A stretch of 33,703 nt of DNA. Source: an uncultured Geobacteraceae bacterium (GTDB lineage: Bacteria; Desulfobacterota; Desulfuromonadia; Geobacterales; CAIOGM01). The stretch spans positions 1 to 33,703 of the forward strand of contig CAIUUR010000012.1 in assembly GCA_903902345.1 (NCBI GenBank), in the 5' to 3' direction. Below the pieces are notes generated by a model. It ran no database searches. It was not told the origin of the DNA and worked only from the letters and a program-made list of their open reading frames with translations. The position numbers were made by a program, and so were the translations under genes. Each line of letters begins with the position of its first letter. Position 1 is the stretch's first letter. Of this stretch, positions 28,638 to 33,703 are shown in pieces.

Positions 28638-28667
28638 TTTACATTTTCCGGAGGCGCCGCGTATTAT
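28638..28667 (+). promoter_or_regulatory. Candidate promoter for the lytic transglycosylase gene
   Basis: TTTACA (28638-28643) and TATTAT (28662-28667) are 18 bases apart, each five of six to the sigma-70 consensus. Transcription would begin near 28674, about 70 bases before the ATG at 28743. It lies in the divergent rnr/slt gap of 238 bases; the rest of that gap shows no further distinct element. Confidence 0.5.
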
Positions 28668-28742
28668 GGTTAATAAAGAGCAGCAACGAGCCATGAAGTT
28701 CACGGCTTTTCAACACTATCCGCATCTCGGAGTTTATTCAGC

Positions 28743-30911
28743 ATGCGTTCCCGCTTACCAGCGTCAATTGTCCTGTTTCTTTTTCTTTCCGTTCCCGCCT
28801 CTGGTCTCCTCATTCCACCACTTTCCGATGAATCGCTGGTAACTGCAGCCCAGAGATTGAGGGATCGTGATTTTCGCGCCGCCCACAGGGAGGCGCTGAA
28901 ATCACGTGAGGGGGGAATGCGGGATTTGGTAGCCGGATATGCCGCGTACCGAAGCGGCTCCTACAATGAGGCGGCAGATCATCTGGAGCGGGCCGCGACG
29001 GGCTACCCGCTTCTGGGCGATTATGCGTTGTTCTATCGTGCCGACGCCCTTCATCGAGCAGGGCAGTATGATGAGGCTCTGGTCGCAACCCGGAGAGTTC
29101 TCAGAGAGTACCCGGTGTGTATTCTGGGACGTCAGATTCTGTTGCTGGAAGCGGATATTCTCTTTGCCCGAAAAGAGTGGCAGCCGGCCCTCACCGCTTA
29201 CCTGGCATTCATCGAGCGGTACGCCTCGGGCGCCGACGCCGTCACCGCACTTTCCCGGGCGGCGGCCTGCAAGGAAAACCTGGGAGCGGTAGAAGGCGCC
29301 GCCACCCTCTACCGCTCCATCTGGCTGAGCAATCCCGCCTCCCCGCTGGCCACCGAGGCCGGAGTGCAACTGCGTCGCCTTGCTGCTGCGGGTGTGCGTG
29401 TCGCTCCCTACAGTCGGGAAGAGCTGTTTCATCGGGCCTCCACTCTGTTCGACCTCCGGCAGTACGAACCTGCGCTCTCCGCACTGGAAGGAGTTCCCGC
29501 CGGAGTAGGTGATGAGGAACTCACCTCCAGGATCGCACTGAAAAAGGGGCAGTTGCTCATCAAGCTCCGGCGCTATCAGGATGCAGCGGAGGTACTGAAC
29601 CGGCTGGGGAAGAGCGGTTCCTCCTCGGTACATACCGAGGCTCTCTACTGGCACTCCCGCTCCCTGGAGAAAAACGGCAAGGAAGAGGAGGCTGTCAGGG
29701 AGTTTCTGAATCTTGCGGAGAGCTTCCCCCGTTCACCGCTGGCCGACGATGCCATCATGCAGGCAGCTCTTATCCGAAAGGATCAGGGAAACAGAGCGCA
29801 GTTTCTCCTCCTCCTGGAACGGATGCTGACCACCTACCCCCGATCGGAACTGAGACAGCGTGCCCTTTGGGAAAGCGGTTGGTCCCGCTATCTATCCGGA
29901 GCATACCCGGCTGCCGCCGAACGGTTCAGATCCCTGACGGAAGCCCCCGAATCGCGGGAAAAGGCGCTCTACTGGCTGGGACGAAGCTATGAAGCCGCCG
30001 GTAACGGGGAAAACGCCAAAGCGGTATTTGCCATGATTCAGAAGGAATATCCGGCGGGATTCTACACCGTCAAGTACCTCGGAGGGGGGGAGTCCCGTGA
30101 CCGGATGACCAGCCCCGCCGATTTCACCCAGGCCGTACCAGTTCCCTCGGGACATGAACGGATCAAGGCACTCATCTTCCTGGGTATGGTTGACGATGCC
30201 CGTACGGAACTGGCAGCGGAACGAAAGAAACAGGGAAAGCAAAATTCCTCCCTTTCCCTGGCTCGCCTTTATCTTGAGCTGGGTGACTACAAAACGCCCA
30301 TGGGATTCGTGAAACAGGAGAGTCTGACAGCCGTCACGGCAGAAAATCTTCGCCTCTGGAACCTCTCCTACCCCATCCCCTATCGGGAACCGGTGACGGA
30401 GCAGGCCCAGCGTAACGGCATATCCCAGAGTCTTGTCTACGCAGTCATACGGGCGGAAAGCAGCTTTTCTCCCAGTGTCCTCTCTCCTGTGGGCGCCGTG
30501 GGTCTCATGCAACTCATGCCGGCAACGGCCAGACAACTGTCGGGAAAAGGTTCGTTCAATCCAGCCGATCTGACCCTGCCCGGGTTCAACATCTCCTGCG
30601 GAACCCGGCATCTGAAGGATCTCCTGAAGCAGCACAACAACAACCTGGTCCTGGCCGTTGCCGCGTATAATGCGGGATCAACCCCCGTCAACAAGTGGTG
30701 GAAGAGATTTGGCGCGCTGCGTGAGGACGAATTCATCGAAAACATCCCCTACGGCGAGACCCGGGAATATGTTAAAAGAGTCTTGGCAGGGGACAAGTTG
30801 TACGGTCGGCTCTACAACCTGGGACCGGTCGGTGCCGCACGTACGGGTGCCTCCACTCCGGATAACCCTGTCACTTCGGTGGCAACCGCTCCATCCGTTA
30901 GTCAGGAATAA
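28743..30911 (+). CDS. Slt-type soluble lytic murein transglycosylase
   Basis: The enzyme cleaves peptidoglycan glycan strands in the periplasm, forming 1,6-anhydro ends. A signal peptide (MRSRLPASIVLFLFLSVPASG) is followed by about 500 residues of helical tetratricopeptide-like repeats (for example YNEAADHLERAA, ALYWLGRSYEAAGN), as in the doughnut of Slt70. The catalytic SLT domain spans about 555-690: Glu572 in VIRAESSFSP, then GAVGLMQLMPATA and AVAAYNAGS. The 722-residue length is close to Slt70-like proteins of this lineage. A GGAG lies ten bases before the ATG, somewhat far. It begins the plus-strand section and is 51 bases upstream of the RluA-family gene. Confidence 0.93.
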   Translation: MRSRLPASIVLFLFLSVPASGLLIPPLSDESLVTAAQRLRDRDFRAAHREALKSREGGMRDLVAGYAAYRSGSYNEAADHLERAATGYPLLGDYALFYRADALHRAGQYDEALVATRRVLREYPVCILGRQILLLEADILFARKEWQPALTAYLAFIERYASGADAVTALSRAAACKENLGAVEGAATLYRSIWLSNPASPLATEAGVQLRRLAAAGVRVAPYSREELFHRASTLFDLRQYEPALSALEGVPAGVGDEELTSRIALKKGQLLIKLRRYQDAAEVLNRLGKSGSSSVHTEALYWHSRSLEKNGKEEEAVREFLNLAESFPRSPLADDAIMQAALIRKDQGNRAQFLLLLERMLTTYPRSELRQRALWESGWSRYLSGAYPAAAERFRSLTEAPESREKALYWLGRSYEAAGNGENAKAVFAMIQKEYPAGFYTVKYLGGGESRDRMTSPADFTQAVPVPSGHERIKALIFLGMVDDARTELAAERKKQGKQNSSLSLARLYLELGDYKTPMGFVKQESLTAVTAENLRLWNLSYPIPYREPVTEQAQRNGISQSLVYAVIRAESSFSPSVLSPVGAVGLMQLMPATARQLSGKGSFNPADLTLPGFNISCGTRHLKDLLKQHNNNLVLAVAAYNAGSTPVNKWWKRFGALREDEFIENIPYGETREYVKRVLAGDKLYGRLYNLGPVGAARTGASTPDNPVTSVATAPSVSQE

Positions 30912-30962
30912 CATTCCTCCGCCCAACATCCCACCATGAAGATATGACACAAACGAGGAACC

Positions 30963-31859
30963 ATGCTTACAACTCTGATCGATGAGCAAGACCACTGCCG
31001 ACGGGTCGACAGTCTCCTGCGAAAACTCCTTCCCGAAGCCCCGCTTTCCTACCTTCGGAAACTCCTGACGTCGGGGCATCTCCATGTAAACGGAACCTTG
31101 CCCCTGGGGGGCGATCTCCTTCGCACGGGAGATCAGGTGACGTTCAAGGAGAGCAGTCGTCTGACGGCATTCATGGCAGGTCGCCGCTGCGGACTGGATA
31201 TCCTCTTTGAAGACCAATGGATCATCCTCTTCAATAAACCGGGAGGGATGCCCATGCACCGTGCCGCGGAGGTGGATGCACGGAACCTGGTGGATGTGGG
31301 GACCGCACTCATGCGGGGACGGGGTGAAGAAGGAAAACTGCGGCCGGTTAACCGGTTGGACCGGGGGACCTCCGGAGCGGTGATTCTGGCCAAATCTCCC
31401 AGTGCCGCCGGGATGTTCGGTCGTTTCGTCAAGGAAGAGGGGTTGGATAAGCTCTATCTCACCGTGGTCGCGGGAGAGATGGCCGGAGAGGGGACTATCG
31501 ACAAACCGCTGGATGGCAAAGAGTCGGTCACCCGCTACCGGGTACTCTGTTGCGGCAACGGCATGTCGGTGGTGGCGGCGACCCCCCTATCCGGACGGAT
31601 GCACCAGATCCGGCAGCACCTCACCCTTATCGGACATCCGGTTATGGGTGATGTCCGCTACAAGGGATACCCCCTTCCCGCAGGATTTCCCGGCTTCGCC
31701 CTCCACTCCTTCCGGACCTCCTTCACCCATCCGGCCACGGGGTTTTTTGAGACCGTCTGCGCCCCCCTCCCCTCATCATTCCAAGAGCTCTGTTCCGGTT
31801 GCAACCGCCTGGCGTGGGATGACATTCTCCCTTCATTACCCGACAACTCCGACCGTTGA
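30963..31859 (+). CDS. RluA-family pseudouridine synthase
   Basis: The protein converts uridine to pseudouridine in RNA. An S4-like RNA-binding region (about 14-60; SYLRKLLTSGHLHVNG) precedes the RluA catalytic domain with NKPGGMPMH, the motif PVNRLDRGTSG holding catalytic Asp133, and later GRMHQIRQHL and GHPVMGDVRY. Length 298 is normal for RluC/RluD-type enzymes; which RNA site it modifies cannot be read from the sequence. GAGG lies four bases before the ATG. It follows slt by 51 bases and is probably cotranscribed. Confidence 0.93.
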   Translation: MLTTLIDEQDHCRRVDSLLRKLLPEAPLSYLRKLLTSGHLHVNGTLPLGGDLLRTGDQVTFKESSRLTAFMAGRRCGLDILFEDQWIILFNKPGGMPMHRAAEVDARNLVDVGTALMRGRGEEGKLRPVNRLDRGTSGAVILAKSPSAAGMFGRFVKEEGLDKLYLTVVAGEMAGEGTIDKPLDGKESVTRYRVLCCGNGMSVVAATPLSGRMHQIRQHLTLIGHPVMGDVRYKGYPLPAGFPGFALHSFRTSFTHPATGFFETVCAPLPSSFQELCSGCNRLAWDDILPSLPDNSDR

Positions 31860-31991
31860 TACCTCTGCCGCGCGTACAACCTGCGAGTATCCCGGTCAAC
31901 ACCCTCGGCAACCCACGGCGAGATCGGCGGCAGGGCCGTTGTTTTCTATCAACCGTGATGTTTTTTCGCCGGTTATGGGTGTTTCCCGTTA

Positions 31992-32000
31992 TGGTATGCT
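31992..32000 (+). promoter_or_regulatory. Weak extended -10 element before the hybrid regulator
   Basis: TGG-TATGCT has the TGn extension and four of six matches to TATAAT; no good -35 is present at the right distance. It would give a leader of about 100 bases. The 248-base gap between the RluA-family gene and the hybrid regulator otherwise shows only the Shine-Dalgarno GGAG, seven bases before the ATG. Confidence 0.22.
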
Positions 32001-32107
32001 GAGTTAAAATCCGAAAACCACCCAGCGGCATTGTCAGGAATCCCTGCGAATGACGTTATGAATGGAGTAGTAGTTAGTAACTCAGGAATAACAACAGGAG
32101 AATTAAC

Positions 32108-33298
32108 ATGACGGCCGATGCGCAACAAAAAGCTCCCAGCATTCTCATCGTAGATGACATGCAGTCCACCGGTCTTCTCCTGGAGATAATGCTTTCATCG
32201 CACGGCTATCACGCATGGGCGGTTCAAAGCGCCATGGCGGCGCTGCAAGGTGCACGCGAGGAACCGCCTGACCTGATACTGTTGGACATCAACATGCCGG
32301 AAATGAACGGTTACGAACTCTGCCAACAACTGAAAGCCGACCCGCTGCTAAAAGATATTCCCGTCATATTCATCAGTGCGCTCAATGAAACCATAGACAA
32401 GGTAGAAGCGTTTCGGATGGGGGGGGTGGACTACCTGACAAAACCTTTCCAGTTGGAGGAGGTTCAGGCTCGGGTGGAGACTCACCTTAAAATTCGGGCA
32501 TTACAGCGCCGGCTTGGTGATCAGAACAAAAATCTGGAACGATTGGTGGAGGAGCGGACCAGCGAACTGGCACACGCATACCGGCGCTGCCGGGAACTTG
32601 GAACCCTCAAGGACGATTTTCTCCGGATGATTTCCCATGAGATGCGCACTCCAGCCAACGGCGTTCTGGGAATTGGCATGTTGCTGCTGGATCTCTGCCC
32701 CGATTCTCAGGATCGGACTCTCTACGCGTCTCTCTTTCAGCAAAGCTCGTTGCGCCTGCGCAACCTCATCGAAGACGCAACCATGATTGCCCAGTTGGAG
32801 AAACAGAGCTGGAGCAACGAAACGGCGCCGTCCTTGGGAGAACTTCTCAGGGGGGTCCGCGGATTACTCCCGGAGATACTGATCAGGTTTGAACAAGCGG
32901 CGGAGCTGGAAAACTTCGTTCCCAAGGGAGATGGTCAACTCCTCAGGAGAGCTTTGCAATCCATGATCCTTCTGGCTACCTCTTTTTCCTGCGACAAACT
33001 GAGCGCCCGTATTACCGCAACCGTCCAGGAACGGGATCTCCGGTTAATGATAAACGTCGACGCACTATCACTTTCGAAGGAACAGCTGACCGGTTTTTTT
33101 GAAGTCGAGTCCTCGGTGAGATCCGGATCTTCCGCTGAATCGCTAGGACTGGCTCCCGTTGTCGCTCACCAGATCATTTCCGCGTTCGGCGGCCAATTCC
33201 GACTGATAAAAGAGGAAGGTAATAACGGATATCTGGAGGTCACACTTCTCCCGGAATATCAAGTGCAGAGCTCAGCCAGCGCCCAGGCAACATACTGA
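32108..33298 (+). CDS. Receiver-histidine kinase hybrid with degenerate ATP-binding domain
   Basis: The protein is soluble, with an N-terminal receiver domain (phosphoacceptor Asp60 in LILLDINMP, Lys112 in YLTKPF), a coiled-coil linker (about 128-160, ending LVEERTSELAHAY) and a HisKA dimerisation helix with His177 in MISHEMRTPANG. The C-terminal 130 residues occupy the HATPase position, but the N-box is replaced by QSMILLATSF, without its asparagines, and the expected DxGxG is NVDALSL. A partial G2-like LGLAPVVAHQI remains. It may be a phosphotransfer or scaffold protein, or a pseudokinase. Kinase activity seems doubtful from the sequence. No partner gene is adjacent, and the start has GGAG seven bases upstream. 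Confidence 0.85.
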   Translation: MTADAQQKAPSILIVDDMQSTGLLLEIMLSSHGYHAWAVQSAMAALQGAREEPPDLILLDINMPEMNGYELCQQLKADPLLKDIPVIFISALNETIDKVEAFRMGGVDYLTKPFQLEEVQARVETHLKIRALQRRLGDQNKNLERLVEERTSELAHAYRRCRELGTLKDDFLRMISHEMRTPANGVLGIGMLLLDLCPDSQDRTLYASLFQQSSLRLRNLIEDATMIAQLEKQSWSNETAPSLGELLRGVRGLLPEILIRFEQAAELENFVPKGDGQLLRRALQSMILLATSFSCDKLSARITATVQERDLRLMINVDALSLSKEQLTGFFEVESSVRSGSSAESLGLAPVVAHQIISAFGGQFRLIKEEGNNGYLEVTLLPEYQVQSSASAQATY

Positions 33299-33703
33299 GG
33301 GCATGCCCTGACTACAGACAAACTGTTTTTCCCCCTGGTGACGGCATAACTTTATTTAGACTATCACCGCCCCTGCTTCCGCAAAAAGTCCACACTAACC
33401 CCGGCAATCTCCGCCGCTTCTATCTCACTTATTCCCTTCTCAACTTGAATTTATCCTTGATCTCTTAGTTCCTGAGAAAATAGATCCATTCATCCAGAGG
33501 TGTTGTGGCAATATCATTGAAGTTGTCAATTCTGCCCACATTATAATGTTACATATGTTACCAGCGTCCGTACGCAGTAATAGTTGAATATCTAGCAGTT
33601 GGCCTCGTCGCTGTTTTGAGTGGGTAACTCTCTTGTCACCCATGAGCATTTGACCGGATCATCGAGGCTGTCCATAGAGGGGTGAGCCTTGCCGGGGTGA
33701 GTG
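33299..33703. other. 405-base region to the right edge; no intact gene
   Basis: It begins with the palindrome GGGCATGCCC (33299-33308) right after the hybrid-regulator stop and a weak four-base-pair hairpin ACAG/CTGT followed by five Ts (33314-33330), too short to call a terminator with confidence. The rest is the decayed minus-strand Rpn-like fragment described separately, plus 54 bases at the edge in which I see nothing definite. The base composition is more AT-rich than its neighbours. Confidence 0.5.
33364..33649 (-). pseudogene. Decayed Rpn / PD-(D/E)XK family nuclease-transposase fragment
   Basis: Three minus-strand frames together recall one protein family. Frame A (from 33649) gives QLLDIQLLLRTDAGNICNI, like the family's LDI-x-x-x-TDxG-x-x-NIEMQ nuclease core. 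Frame B then gives TTPLDEWIYFLRN, a stop, and EIKDKF, very close to the conserved TPLDEWIYFLKN-x-EIKD segment. Frame C gives VEKGISEIEAAEIAGVS-VDFLRKQ and a stop at 33364, like the usual C-terminal helix (KG-x-S-x-x-x-IAEITG-x-S). Most of the middle domain is missing and the frames are shifted, so the copy cannot encode a working protein. Family recall is from memory of consensus phrases; no alignment was run. It may continue past 33649. Confidence 0.6.

Noticed and set aside
31860-32107. Terminator after the RluA-family gene (T-run near 31961)
   Set aside because: The T-run at 31961-31966 is preceded only by a weak four-base stem set well away from it, so it does not support an intrinsic terminator.
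33299-33330. Palindrome GGGCATGCCC and a small hairpin with T-run after the hybrid regulator
   Set aside because: The palindrome has no loop and the second stem is only four base pairs, so I do not call a terminator.

Overview
The window is a dense, mostly minus-strand stretch of bacterial chromosome at moderate GC. Its gene set points to a Geobacter-like member of the Desulfuromonadota: a minor-pilin/PilY1 module running into pilMNOPQ, a clustered purine pathway, a PrsK/PrsR pair and many two-component proteins. The taxonomic placement is inferred from gene content and order, not from a marker gene.

Region 1 (1-11564, minus) is a type IV pilus locus. Read in the direction of transcription it is pilY1, fimT/fimU, pilV, pilW, pilX, pilM, pilN, pilO, pilP and pilQ. 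PilQ is cut by the left edge after 298 residues. The gene products cover the tip (PilY1), the minor pilins that prime the fibre, the inner-membrane alignment complex (PilMNO), the lipoprotein link (PilP) and the outer-membrane secretin (PilQ). No pilA, pilB, pilT, pilC or pilD is present. A candidate promoter and a hairpin-like inverted repeat lie in the 316-base gap before pilY1.

Region 2 (11881-20737, minus) is a tightly packed nucleotide biosynthesis cluster: purB, an MscS-type channel gene, purL, purQ, purF, pyrE and a YkgJ-like cysteine-cluster gene, with gaps of 22 bases or less. PurL carries a tandem PurS-like N-terminal region, so PurL plus PurQ looks like a large-type FGAM synthase split into two genes. 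A degenerate GGTTCNN heptamer array sits directly before the purB ribosome binding site.

Region 3 (20876-28504, minus) holds a WalJ/YycJ-type metallo-hydrolase, galE, the sigma-54 regulator prsR, its membrane kinase prsK, and rnr (RNase R). PrsK/PrsR normally control exopolysaccharide and PEP-CTERM/exosortase loci, but no exosortase or PEP-CTERM protein is visible here.

Region 4 (28638-33703) switches to the plus strand: an Slt-type lytic transglycosylase, an RluA-family pseudouridine synthase, and a receiver-kinase hybrid whose ATP-binding domain looks degenerate. The right edge holds a decayed fragment of an Rpn/PD-(D/E)XK family nuclease-transposase on the minus strand. I saw no tRNA, rRNA, CRISPR array or intact insertion sequence. 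Most of the window is recognisable housekeeping and pilus machinery. The items most worth a second look are the heptamer array, the split PurL, the C-x5-C modules in PilY1, the degenerate hybrid kinase and the Rpn relic.
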